A stretch of 31,603 nt of DNA from Saccoglossus kowalevskii. Lineage: Eukaryota; Hemichordata; Enteropneusta; Harrimaniidae. Location of the stretch: positions 120,798-152,400 of the forward strand of contig NW_003145794.1 in assembly GCF_000003605.2 (NCBI RefSeq). Direction: 5' to 3'. The notes under the pieces were generated by a model that worked only from the letters and a program-made list of their open reading frames with translations, searched no databases and was not told the DNA's origin. Made by a program: the position numbers and the translations under genes. Of this stretch, positions 1-12,200 are shown one piece after another; within the stretch, counting starts at the first letter, position 1, and each line of letters starts with the position of its first letter.

Positions 1-206
1 AACAGTGGACGCGATGACGGGAGACGACATAACCACAATTAGAGAGACACAAAAAACATAGTGCCTCTCTTGTTTTCAACGAAATCTCAGCGGCCATTTG
101 CTTCTAGCGGCCATAGAATAAAACATGGCAGATTCAATGACGTACTTGGACACAAATATTACCGGAAATGATTTAATGTCGTGTTATTCAACTAACGACT
201 GTAACA

Positions 207-373
207 TTAAAGCGGAAGGATCGTCACCTGCGCACGCGCGGGAATTGAGTCCAAGTGACGATAACAACACACGCTAAAAACGCAAAGGCTCATATGTAGA
301 CATGATTTGTTTATAAGCAATGACACGCTATGGCCATCTGACGCATGCGCAGGTGACGACTCCCTCGCTTTAA
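207..373. mobile_element. MITE-like element, copy 1 (167 bp)
   Basis: The ends are imperfect inverted repeats of about 27 bp. The left end reads TTAAAGCGGAAGGATCGTCA and continues with CCTGCGCA; the right end reverse-complemented reads TTAAAGCGAGGGAGTCGTCA and then CCTGCGCA. The interior (GGCTCATATGTAGAC, ATGGCCATCTG) is shared with the copy at 3663-3788. The palindromic TTAA/TA at the ends leaves the target duplication undecided; TA would suit Tc1/mariner-type transposition. There is no coding capacity, so it would be non-autonomous. Confidence 0.6.
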
Positions 374-1080
374 TATTTGTCGGGGTACGTAATATAACAA
401 TTCGTATTACCGGTATTTTTTTTATTGATGGAAGAAAGCTCGTATAAACTAAAAGTATGCATCACCTCAATTGCCATCCAAGGGAAATGTATCACCGTGG
501 ATGAAACTATAATACTATAATATGGGACGGCCTACGTTTTTACTTCTTGAACTTTTGATTCTGAATCCATCATTTATGCCCTTGGTGATCATCTAATGTG
601 ACGTCACAGTCACCTGCATGTCCTCCCCGAGTTGCTCTGATGTTGCCCTGACCGTCCCTGGGTGACCACAGTCACCTGGATGACTCTCCCCCTTTCGGGG
701 TGACCTCATACCAATTTCTGGCCGCTCCTGCAACTCATTATGTGACAGTGAATACAACCAGTAATGGGATTCATTGTAGGTGACAATTCAACGTATTACT
801 AACTGTACATGTACATTGGGGCATAGTGGTATCTTATGAAGACGTCCGCTGATACATACCTTGTCACGTCTCAGATTGGGCGAGATGTTACAGTAATTGA
901 ATAACGTTTCGGTATTGCATCTGTTTTTACTAGCAAAGGCATGTGTGACTTTGACCCGCCCCCATATCTGTCATCGCTATTATTGTTCGTTATCATAATT
1001 TTTATCACGATGATCATCCTATTGAAATAAAACCACCAAAATATGTCTCACGTGTGCGAAACGTCAACAAATCGCAATTA

Positions 1081-1190
1081 TTGAAATGCGATGACAGATC
1101 ACATAGCGCCATTGAAACGTAGTGACAAACATATGACATCATTGTCTTTGAAACGTAGTGACAACCAATATGGCGTAATTGAAGCAAAGT
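1081..1190. repeat. Short tandem repeat, unit about 36 bp, 3-4 copies
   Basis: The segment TTGAAACGTAGTGACAA occurs at about 1113 and 1149, followed each time by an ATATG-containing piece. Diverged versions are ATTGAAATGCGATGACAGAT near 1080 and ATTGAAGCAAAG near 1178. Confidence 0.7.
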
Positions 1191-1409
1191 ACCTGAAGTG
1201 TTGAAACTAAAACAACGTTTTTGTACATAATTTAAAGTTTTTAAAACAAGAAACAAATATCCATTTTCTTTAGATTCCAGTGTCGTCCTATTTTGAACGC
1301 CAACGATCAAACAAACCCCAATATACCAGTTTTCAAAGAGTGTACCGTCATCGTATTTGCATAAACAACAGTGTCACGAACAAATCATGTACTGTAAAAA
1401 GATTAATTA

Positions 1410-1590
1410 TTCACTGGGTTTCAATTTTGCTTTTTTCGCTGACCGGAAAATGCTCTAAATTTAAACCCAGTGAATATGTAAAATTGAATATAGGACACAT
1501 TATCTAAATGATAAAACTATGAATTTAAAGCCCATTGAATATGCCTGAAATGGTAAATCAGTGTAATTTAAACCCAGTGAAAATTAGTCA
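1410..1590. repeat. Cluster of AAACCCAGTGAA motifs, three direct and one inverted
   Basis: Direct copies are AATTTAAACCCAGTGAATAT near 1457, GAATTTAAAGCCCATTGAATATG near 1520 and AATTTAAACCCAGTGAAAAT near 1565. An inverted copy, ATTCACTGGGTTTCAAT, lies near 1409. The spacing of the direct copies is uneven. Confidence 0.65.
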
Positions 1591-2729
1591 TTCTACAGTA
1601 TTTTTTAACCGTGTGTAGTAATCGTTATTCTAGTCACGTGATGATCGCGAAGTATAAACTACTAAAGCAGAACAGTTTAATTTATAGAAGGATGTAAAAT
1701 AGGAAAATAGTTTACGATATAAATCACTGGTGTGAGACCAACAGTTTGTCAGAGAATATGGGGACATGTAGAAACATGATGTAGTTGTAATTTTTCCCAA
1801 TGATAACGCGCGAATGTCAATGAACGGGCAATGCAATCGAGGATAACGGGAATAAGGGCATGGAGAAATAAGTCTGCCCTCAACGGGGTAATTTGGACTC
1901 AGAATGACTCAGAAAAGTAAGTTGCAAATATCTGGCAATAATTTAAGACCATCACAAACGTATAAAGTACAATTATGCGACTTAAGAGCGACTTGACCAA
2001 TGATACACATTTTTTTCAGAGTGAACGCTGAATTAGGGAATTATGTTTCCCGATTCTTGTTGGATTCCCACTCTGGAACATTCTCCACTTGCCGTCATGG
2101 ACGACATACGAACACTTTGTACATGAATTAATCATCAAATAGTCTGGCAGTCAGCAATAAATGCCATTGCGAATTTACAGCTGTGTACAGAGCCGAAAGT
2201 TAATAAAATAAAAACATCAGTATGAAAGCCCTGTTTGTTCGGCATATCCGCGTCGATCTATGATATATGCGCACCATAAAAAGTGCTTAATACCAAACAA
2301 ACACTGTTCTACGGTGGAAATAAATTGTTCGTTGCGAAGAAACCCGGTTTCTTCTAGTCATATGGTCCAACTATGATCACAACAAGATTAATACAGAGAA
2401 ACTAAAATACCATGCCTGACGTGCACGGCCTTCACTGTCTATGCCACTCTCAATATTCTCCGCAAATGTCACGTGACCCACCTGTATCTCATTGGAAACA
2501 GTGTGGTGAGAAATTGTTTTCGGCAATCGTTCACAAAAATACATCAAATATAGTTTCAGATATGTCATTATGAGACCTATTAATTTACGACATCAGTTAT
2601 GATAAACACTGGCAAAACAATGAGTCTTTCTGTCGTCAGTCTGCGCATACGCATGCGTCAATAACTCCATTCGACGAAATGTTTGTCCGGATGATTTTTT
2701 TTCTGTATATATACACTGGAAACATAATT

Positions 2730-3236
2730 CTAATTGTCTGGGTTATTTTTACACAGATGAATCTCTACGCTTTCCGAGCACATGTCACATTCGACATAAC
2801 AACACCACACAACACGACATTTACAGGACTTCTCCACAACTTTAGTTTTGATATTGTAACCTCGTCCGCAGCAAATACTATTGCAATTTGGGCCAACCAA
2901 ACAACGTCTACCATCAGTTCCCGGTGAAAACCTAGACTTTTTGCAGAAGTGTGGCGAATTGTCCACATACACAAGATCGCTCGGTCTCGGTGGTGGTTCT
3001 TCACCGTCTGTAGCAGTGGCGCCTCTCGATTTCCCTTTTTGGCTCTTGGTTACCAACTGCGACGTCCCCGTCGACTCGTTGGTCGTACTTACTACTTTAT
3101 ATGCCTTCTCGTATTTTTCCTTAAGCTGATTGCCAATTTCTCGGAACGGGCTAAGCTGTTGCCAGCAAGTCCGCGTCGTACACGAGGCCGATACCCCATG
3201 GCACTTACATGTCGTGTTGAAGCCTTGACGCACAGC
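2730..3236 (-). CDS. Wnt9: Wnt9 coding exon 4: thumb motif and C-terminal cysteine-rich domain, stop
   Basis: This terminal coding exon (168 codons plus stop) starts in phase 0 after TTCTTTTTCAG. It opens with [14 protein letters not shown] and holds CHGVSASC, the acylation loop where the second serine (residue 209) is the expected palmitoleoylation site, then [16 protein letters not shown] variable linker (about residues 238-267) with lysines, glutamates and prolines precedes [11 protein letters not shown]. The C-terminal cysteine-rich part follows with [35 protein letters not shown] and a final HLC. There are 16 cysteines. NTT and NES are extra glycosylation sequons. One unusual residue is alanine where nearly all Wnts have glycine (VSAS instead of VSGS). 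Confidence 0.98.
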   Translation of the reverse strand, partial: AVRQGFNTTCKCHGVSASCTTRTCWQQLSPFREIGNQLKEKYEKAYKVVSTTNESTGTSQLVTKSQKGKSRGATATDGEEPPPRPSDLVYVDNSPHFCKKSRFSPGTDGRRCLVGPNCNSICCGRGYNIKTKVVEKSCKCRVVWCCYVECDMCSESVEIHLCKNNPDN

Positions 3237-6200
3237 CTGAAAAAGAACAAAAGATGAATATACGATACTTGTCGGATAACACTCCTGAGTTGTTTTAGTG
3301 GTGATTTCTATTACGATGAAAAATATAGTTTTGGTCACACGACTATGAAACCGTGACATGCATCCAATGAACAATTTGACAACAATGTTACTTGACAAAC
3401 CGTGACGGAAATAGCTTGACTATCAGGGGAGCAAATGCCAGAGTGCAAGTGTATAGATGTACAAGTTTATGCAGGAGTGCACGTATCTACCACGAGTACA
3501 AGTCCGGTGATAGACGGACATCGCTGTGTGTTATAGCCTCCCGGAAAATCAGATAAAATAATGAATGGTAAATTATCACTATCTCGATTTAGCATGAACC
3601 ACGCCAATAAAATTGCATAATTACATACATTAATCTTGAAAACGCGAAAAATATTCGAAACTTTAAAGCGAAGGGTCGTCACCTGCGCACTCGCAAAATG
3701 CAAAGGCTCATGGGTAGACGCGTGTTTGTAAACGACGACACGACATGGCCGTCTGCCGCATGCGCAGGTGACGACGTCCTCACTTTAAACACCGAAGAAC
3801 GGTTCGCCTGAAAATTGAATAATAAAACTGTATAAACGTTGCCACTTGTCTGTGATGATACAAATGTTGTAGCGTGACCGCTCAAAACAAAATTTGCAAA
3901 GATTGGCGGCATTTGGCGTGTGTGCAGATTTACATCAGACCGCTATTGTGTAACTATTTACATGTCATTGCGTTGACCCCTTTATTCCAAATAAAAACTA
4001 CATTGGCATACTAATTAAAAGTGTGACATGTTATTAAATAAAGGCAAATTTAAGCAAAATGAACCATTTGTACTGAGGCTTGCACTGATACTGTAAATAA
4101 ATGAAGAGCTTCGGTTTCTATAGTTCTAGACATTTAGTGGATAGATAGGGACGGTATATGCTATAATTTGGCGAGCTAGGTCGGAGCTAAAACTCACCCG
4201 TTTATTATTTGGTTCATTGGGTCAAACTTGATTATCGTGATTTGTCTAGACTGTTACACAAGGAACCAACGCAAGAATAAGGTAATTATGAATGTGCATT
4301 TTTCGTTTGTTCCGAAGGTCCGCGGCCTGCTATTTGCGTTGACGAGTCATACGCTCATAATTCAGGAGAAACAACATTGATATTTAATGTTGGAAATGGT
4401 CACCTGGTACAAAATTATTATTAAAAGAAAAAGAAAGTTAAACACTTAAAAATTGCTGCTTTTCAAAACTAGTTTCTCTTTTCATTGCGGTCGCGTTCTT
4501 GCATAATGGCTTTTCCTGTAGTGCACATGTGCGCTATGCTACGTACGTTTCGATAATTCTTTTCTTGAAATGATTTTTAAACAGTGTACAGAAAATAACT
4601 TAATGATAAATCATATACTATTGCGTAGACCAAAATCCGCACACTTCAAAGAAAGCACCAACAAAATAACATAACAATGGCATAGTAATCCGCCGAGAAC
4701 CTGTGTGAGCTGGTTTCGCAGTAATTTGTTTGCAGATTGGAAAGCATTGCATTCGTAGCCCAAGTTTCGTTGACTGCATGTGCGCCAATTCATATCCTAA
4801 ACATCACTTACCATTCTTCTGATAAGTATCGCCTATTTTGTTACAACTTAGCGTACCACATTAGTATTGCCAGAATGATACAAGAGACGAATTGACAAAA
4901 GAACTTTTGAAATGACATCAACTCCAAACGAAATAATAAATAGAAGAATTGTTTAAGCGTGGCGCATTACCGCCGGGAAACAAGCGTCATGAAATAGGAA
5001 CCGGGTTTTTAAGCAAAGCTTGGGAAATTTAAATAACTAAAAAGGAACACCCCGGGTGAATTTGACCTATTCGGATGCTGTTGTCGACCGACTTAGTAGA
5101 GACAATTAATTTCACCGTTAGACCTCGCCATTCACAGCTGCTTAAAACTGGAAGGGCATTGTATTTTACAAACACTACGTGTTTATAGCTTGCTTGTTAC
5201 GCCATGAAAACGGTACAAAGCGTGGCCTGGCTGTTTTTCACGCTCGGATTCGAAGATACAATATACAGGTAAAGACGATTGGTTTCCACAGAATATCCAA
5301 GTTAAAGTAACCCTAACGACACAACGTGTACGTATTCATGTCGTTTTTTTTCTCAGCTAACGATGCCCTCAACTTCTAGTAATTCAAGCCGTGTCTAATT
5401 TCAACGTACATATCATTGCTGTCCATTCCATGGGCCCGTGAAAGAACCGAATAGGCCGTCACCCTCCAACGAGAAAAGTCAACACAAAAGACGTCTAAAT
5501 ATTCGCCACGAGAGTGATGGATGGGTCGGAACGTGATTCGGATCACGAAAATCATGCATGTTGCATTTGTACAACCAAATTATAGGTATGCTGTTTTCTC
5601 TACTACACTTGTAAAAGAACACTGGTGTTGCAATAAAACAAGCTAAATCTCGTCACGGATGATTACGCTAGTAACACGTTTATGATATAACAGTCAAAAT
5701 GGTACAGAAAAAAAAAACACGTTTTCATTGTGAGTATTTCGACAAACCAAATCGTTCACGGACTGTATTCCATTGGTGGATAAACGTGGGCAGTTTTCGA
5801 TGTTTGTTTTATTCGAGCTTTCTGGTTCAATTACCGCACATATATAATCTTCGGGGAACAAGCTTTCATCTTAACGAGTGGCAATGATACATATTACAAA
5901 GTTACATTTTCAAAGGAACATTCCGTATTTTGCACGACATGTCTGCCCGTGAGTAAAAATCAGTCAGCCATCCAACTACGGAATATTAGTAATTACATTT
6001 GGAAGATAAAAAAATATGATTTTCAGCTTGTTTCCTACTTATGTGAGAAACTAACCAATGCGCATATATATATATATATATATATTAAAATTCCAACTCA
6101 TTATGTTAAACATATTAGGTTCAAGCGCAAGGACGACGTAATTTCGGTGTTAATTTTACCGGTACTGGGTGTCCGCGGCCTTGTGTAAACTGAATAAACG

Positions 6201-9200
6201 TTATTGACAGAAATGACGGTCACCCCCGTAGCAGACCGTAACGTGTGTGATGAGTGACACGTTAGAGGGCGTGAATGGGAGGGGAATTTGGACACGGTGT
6301 AACATTAGAATCATATCTGACTACCATTTATCATGGGTGGTCGTCTTGTTCAAGAGCCTTGACTGAACACCGTACTCTGTCTGACAGTTGGCCGTAGCTA
6401 AGATTTCCCGTAGACCCAGTAAGCCCAATGGTTTGCAAAAAACAAATAAAACAATGTTTACAATAAATTTATGGAACATTAGACGAAGCATTCTTTAATA
6501 AATAGAGAATTACGCAAGGAAGTCAAATACCAACTTAATCAATAACTCCCATCGGTGCATTCAAAACAAATATAGTATACGAAGGATGAAGAAATTAACA
6601 AGACTTACCCTGACTCCGACCTCACTGTTGTGTTTTTCCGCTTTCGCTCTCAAATCCTGACCCCTCGATGTACTTTCGAGCTGTAGAAAATTTTGTACAA
6701 ATTTTTGACTATATTTTAAGTTGTCTCCACACCCTCCCCATTTCCATGTCGCCCTGTTGGTTTGGTCGTTAAACGACTCGTCGCACGTGCATCTGTCCAA
6801 AATACCCCTGCTGCACGACCTGGCGACCGAGTGAGCCAGTCCCGCCGATGATATAGCGTAGAGAAACGAGGTTTCTTTAAAACCTACAGACAAATAAAAT
6901 ATAATCACATAAGAATACATTGTAATCACTCTTTCTCCGCGAAAAATCATCGTAACAGAAAACTGTGAATTACTTTTTCCAAAACACAATTCTGCCAACG
7001 GACATTTCATTCCATAATTCGTCATTTATTTTCTTTTTTGAATGAATATTTAAACGATTATTTATTATTCCATATTTGTATCGTAACATAGCTCATATTG
7101 CATAAAATAGTATATATATTTGTATTATTGAGATGTGTTATACATCTATTTAATAGATCTAATAGACATACATGTCATGGTGTTATCGCAAGCCTAGGAT
7201 GTGGTCATGGTTGGTGAATTGTTGATCCATTCTCAAATGATTTAGAAAATAGAGAATTGAGATGAATCGTACATTTTTTTTGCTCATTTTGAAAATTCGG
7301 ATCATAAAACATTTACTTCAGATTATTAATGTAAGCAATTTTCTTTATTTTTTCGTTCGACGTATATTATTTTGATTTTTCGACATATTGTATTGAAACA
7401 ATCAGTTTTTTTTGAAAGAGTCATTTTGTGTCAGACGACAAAAGAGGAATAATTATTGCACCTTACTAATACGCTACTTATTATTGGTTCGCTACACATA
7501 CAGTATGTAGACCGCCCTGCACGCAGAGTTAAGGCCACGATTTGTTTAGCTTCGCCTGCACTAGGGACGTAATGTAAACGTTGTTTCAAAGTTAGCGCGG
7601 TCTGGGAGTTTATTGGCGGCCACATACATCGCGACTTGTGTGTGCTGATTTTGGTAGTTAGTGAGAAATAGTTACAAACCATTGTCCATAGAGAAAGGTA
7701 TATGTACAAATCGCAGGGTATTTGCCATATGCTTGGTTTGACAGCAGCGGTCATTGACCAATAAAAATAACTTTCCCAGCTATCTATAGAGACACAAGTT
7801 CCGTTCTATTTTGTAATTCTGTTCATATTTTTACTTATTGATCATGTAAAGATAGTTTATCTTCTAATCTCATAACACTGAGTCAAAATGACCCTTGTTG
7901 CACCAAACGAACGCACCTAGAGTGATATGTTAGGATTTCCATGCTACGTATATTGAAGCATCGCCTAGACAGCTTCTATGTATATGCTAACAGTACCTAA
8001 ACAGATGGAAAATGAAGTTTTGGTCAGCCACAAGTTAATTTTCTAGCTATTTGTATATTATCATGAATGTATACAACGTTAATGACACATTGCAATGTGT
8101 TTACTTCAGGTCTTGACACCACAAAGGTGATTTTGACTCAGTTTTAAGAGTTGGATAAACCAGTATGAAAAAACAATGAGTAAAAAAACCGTCCTCGATT
8201 TTTGACGTTTAAACTCGAACAAACCTGGGAATTTCGATTAATTCAATAGTGTGAACTTCAATGCCACTGCGTTGGTAGAAAAAACCTTCAATCGAATATT
8301 AAACCACGAATCTAAGAGAAATTACACTTAAAATGCGATACTAAGACATGCCACTTCCGGTTAATGATTTGAGAATTTATGTACGACAGAAATGTTCTTC
8401 AGTATACACCTTAGTGTCTTGAGCGCCATTTTTTTCATTCATTCATTCATTCATTCATTCATTCATTCATTCATTCATTCATTCATTCATTCATGAAATT
8501 CTACAAGGCATCCCCTCTTTACTATAATTTAAACTGTTAATAATTATTAATTTAATAAGCAACACAACGCTAGCTGATTTAATGGCAATTGTACTTGAAA
8601 CTGGTGTGTTCTACGATAAGAAAAGATGGGGGAAATATTGAACACTGTTAAACATACACGTGTTCATCAATTCAATCACATACTAGCATATGAGTACAGT
8701 ATATAGGAAAGATTCTACTTGGTGCATTAAGAGACGATGATCATCGCATCGGGAGTATACATTATGGGTCCCATGCGACAAATGTAACACGTGTAAAATA
8801 CATTGTTTTTTTACGAAATTCGAACGTACACCGTACGCCGAAGACTACCTTCAACCATGGAGGTGCTTCAACACACTGTAAAACGTCATAAAAATGCGAG
8901 CACATTCGTGTAAAATCCTCGTATGTCATAAAAACTATTTGTGTAAAACCCGGATTCTCGTATATCATGAAAACACATTTGTGTAAAATACTCGTACCTC
9001 ATACAAACGCGAGCACAAACGCGAGTACATCATACAAAAACCCAGCACATTCGTGTAAAAACTTCGTAGATCATCAAGACGCGAGCACATTCGCGTAAAA
9101 AATTCTTACATCATAAAAAACGGTAAAAAACATGAGCGAATTCGTATAAAAACCTCTTATGTGAAAACCTCGTACATCAGAAAAACACGTACACATTTGT

Positions 9201-12200
9201 GTAACAACCTCGTGCATTATTAAAAAAAAACGAGAACATTTGTGTAAAATCCTCGTATATCATAAAAACACGAACACTGTTGTATAAAAAAAGATGTTTT
9301 CGATATGAGTGTTGCTGGTTTAGCGTCAAATTAGATCAACTAAGTAATCGAAGTCTCTGCGTGCTGACAAAATTGTATTTCCCGATTGGTCATCAAAACT
9401 CGTCTAGTAAATATCATGGATGTGTCGTGAATTCTGAAAACACATTTTTCCCATTTCTCAATTTCCAGCCGATCGGTCGACCTTTCTAGCATCGTTTTAG
9501 TAGTATTTTCTGCACATATGTCCAATAGTACGCCTCAACTCTCATGCCGCAATTAAAATGCAAGCATAATTTCCAGTTTGGCCTTGTACATGTTTCTCAA
9601 ACGTGTCTTTAAATATTTTACTGAAAGCACTGTATTTAAATGCCCACACAGTAACAGCAAGCCACTCTCTGAGCTTACCATCGTTAATATGGTTGATTCC
9701 GCTTGAGTTTCGCGACAGATAAGTACTAGTATATGTTACTGGTTAAGATATCACAATTGTTTACACGTCGTTTTTTTTTATTCAGGCTATTTTATTATAT
9801 TCTCGTAGCCTGAAGACCATCGGGATGTTTTGATAATATCTTCTCATCATCAATGCGGTTATTCTACACTGTTTTTTTATTAATTTAATTTGATTTTTTA
9901 TTTTATTAAAAGCCTTGTTAAATACAGTGCACTGTATACGCACACATTAAAACAATATTAGCTACAAAATAAATCAAAAAATAACTCACAATTATAATAA
10001 TAACAATTAGTTATAAAGGGATAAGGAAATCAGTCTGAGTCATGAACCATTACTGTGACAGTTCCATAACTATTATTTCAATACAACCGTATGCCATTGG
10101 TATAACTCGATACCTCATTTGACTTGTTATTTTATAATATTGCGTATTGTGTGTGTGAAATCACAAAATTAAAGCATTTCATTTTTGTGCCATATTTTAT
10201 AATAAATCAGTGTTTATGTTGCGTTTTGTTGACAGCAATTCTGAATATTTCATTGGTCGATTGCACAATGTCACATCAGGCCACTCTCTGTCAGACAGTA
10301 GTGACGTCAGAGACATACAACTTTTTGTCATGCTGAAAGAAAAAGCTCTGGAAAAAGGGATTAATTTCGCTTCAGATGAAAGTATGAATTGCGTAACTAC
10401 TGGTTCGAACAATATGGCACCGTAGCCTAAGCAACGCTCCGACGTGCAATTAATACATGTTTACCATTTTGCAATGGAATCCGACTATAATTTCTGTTTG
10501 CACACTGGACTGGGTTCACTTTGAGTTGAAGTTTTGGGCGCTTCGTGATTGGACTAAAGTTAAACAAGAAAATGTAATGAAACATAGTTTAGTGAACTAT
10601 ACACGACTCGTTATTTTGTATCTAGTTCTATATTTTTATTCTATTTTGTTAAAGTGGTAGAATGCATCAATTGTTTCTCGGCACGATATTTGTTGTGTAT
10701 GGAATCATCTCTAATAACACTGCCATCCTATAGGCTAATCGAAATCAGATGATAGCTTCGCCATCATTTGGGTATACCCCTATCGATCTACCGGAGCCCG
10801 GGCGCAGACGACATCTTCGTCTCGTGGCTTGCATACATGACTGATGCCATAAAATCCCACAGACTTCGTGCAATGTTAATAGTTGCCAGACGTTCTCCAG
10901 TAAAGACTGTAAAAGTTTGATTAAAATGACCTGGGAAATCGTAAACTTGTCAAAAAATCAGTGATAAAATTTGATAAAGATATCCCACTGAAGTTTTTAC
11001 AGCCGGTCATTTCATTTTACGAAGTCGGCTAATCGTCGCGTTTCCAGGCAGACTTCGATTTCGTTAGTCCAAACTGAGCCGAGTGTTGACGAGGTTTCGT
11101 TCGCACTTTGACCGCACTATAAATACGAATCACTTCAAAGGCTTATTGATCAGAGTGATAAAAGTGTCGGTAAGTACTTACAGATTTGTATGAAAAACAC
11201 AATAACTCATCGAAATTACAATATTTTTGATATGTATTACAATCTAACGAAATGTCCCTATACAGATATAAAACTTAATAGTGTATCATAATTATCATTT
11301 TTTTTATTAAACCTATTTTCAATCCGATAGAACTATCAATGAAAGTTTTCTCTCAACATCGGGCTGTACATGTTTCACAAACCTTGAAACGCAGACGACA
11401 TTGCACAGATTATATTTGAATAAGTATATTTTTATGGCGGGAAAATTGATTATTTGACAACCACCTGAGTATGATTGGATAATTGGTGTGTGCCTTGGAT
11501 AAAGGGATTTCACAGATAACACTCGGAGTATAAATACTTGGTGTCTGTTTGTCTTGTCATTAAAGTCTCGTCCGTTACTAGTATTGTATTAACTAGAACG
11601 TCTACGATGATGAACGCGATTCCACAACAACGAGACGACGACCTCAATTACGATGCGCATACTCTATGTATAAGTTCGAAATGTAGAAATAATCGGAAAT
11701 AGATGTTTCAAGAAATGTGCCAAACCCGGCAAAATTGCTAAAAAGACTTTTTTTTCGATGGAAATTACCGGAGAGAAAAATCGTGTTGAGTGTGTGTTCG
11801 ACGGAGGTAGAAGCTGGAGATACGCGTGATAGCACGGGGTGAATTGGTTCAATGGTGAACCAGATAATATACTTAATTGAGTTGCTAATTATTTTTCTTG
11901 TGTAATCCAATCTATAAGCAATCGATTTATCATGCAGTTCAATCTTTTTAGTTGTAAATAAAATCACTCCCCACTTGGAGAATGACCGAAAACCGCAATC
12001 AGCGACGGCATTGGATGCCGCACTGCGATGGCATCGGTTGCAAACCTCCCCAGACAGCAGTTTACATAAAGGCATTTTTGCGAACCCATATAGTTCTCAG
12101 TGGAGAGTGTTATTGGCTCGATGTGTTAAGTAACATGCGGCAGACGAGTGGCCATCGATGATGGTGGCCTCTAGATTGCCATGGTAGATATGTTTGATAT

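Larger units (their letters stand above)
1..2729. other. 3' flank of Wnt9, no gene recognised
   Basis: Apart from the inverted-repeat element at 207-373 and the short repeats at 1081-1190 and 1410-1590, nothing gene-like is visible. I found no canonical AATAAA on the minus strand between 2729 and about 1560, so the Wnt9 polyadenylation site is not placed; a variant signal or a long 3' UTR is possible. A second imperfect duplication (CACAGTCACCTG, near 605 and 668) is present. Confidence 0.7.
3237..6608 (-). other. Wnt9 intron 3 (3.4 kb)
   Basis: The donor is AGG/GTAAGT and the acceptor TTCTTTTTCAG. The intron contains the second copy of the inverted-repeat element (3663-3788), an AT microsatellite (6064-6085) and a plus-strand candidate signal-peptide exon at 5204-5268. 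Nothing else was recognised. Confidence 0.92.

Noticed and set aside
2881-3257. Plus-strand frames of 82 and 102 codons opposite Wnt9 exon 4
   Set aside because: They are shadows of the conserved coding exon on the other strand.
2730-3398. Reading the final Wnt exon as starting at 3398
   Set aside because: Residues before the alanine at 3236 are intron: a clear TTCTTTTTCAG acceptor precedes it, and joining to exon 3 in phase 0 restores the Wnt sequence.
6561-6608. Extension of Wnt exon 3 to 6561
   Set aside because: A consensus GTAAGT donor lies at 6608 and the translated tail is not Wnt-like; it is intron read-through.
10395-10425. GGTTCGAA resembling a tRNA T-loop
   Set aside because: No A-box or cloverleaf could be drawn around it.
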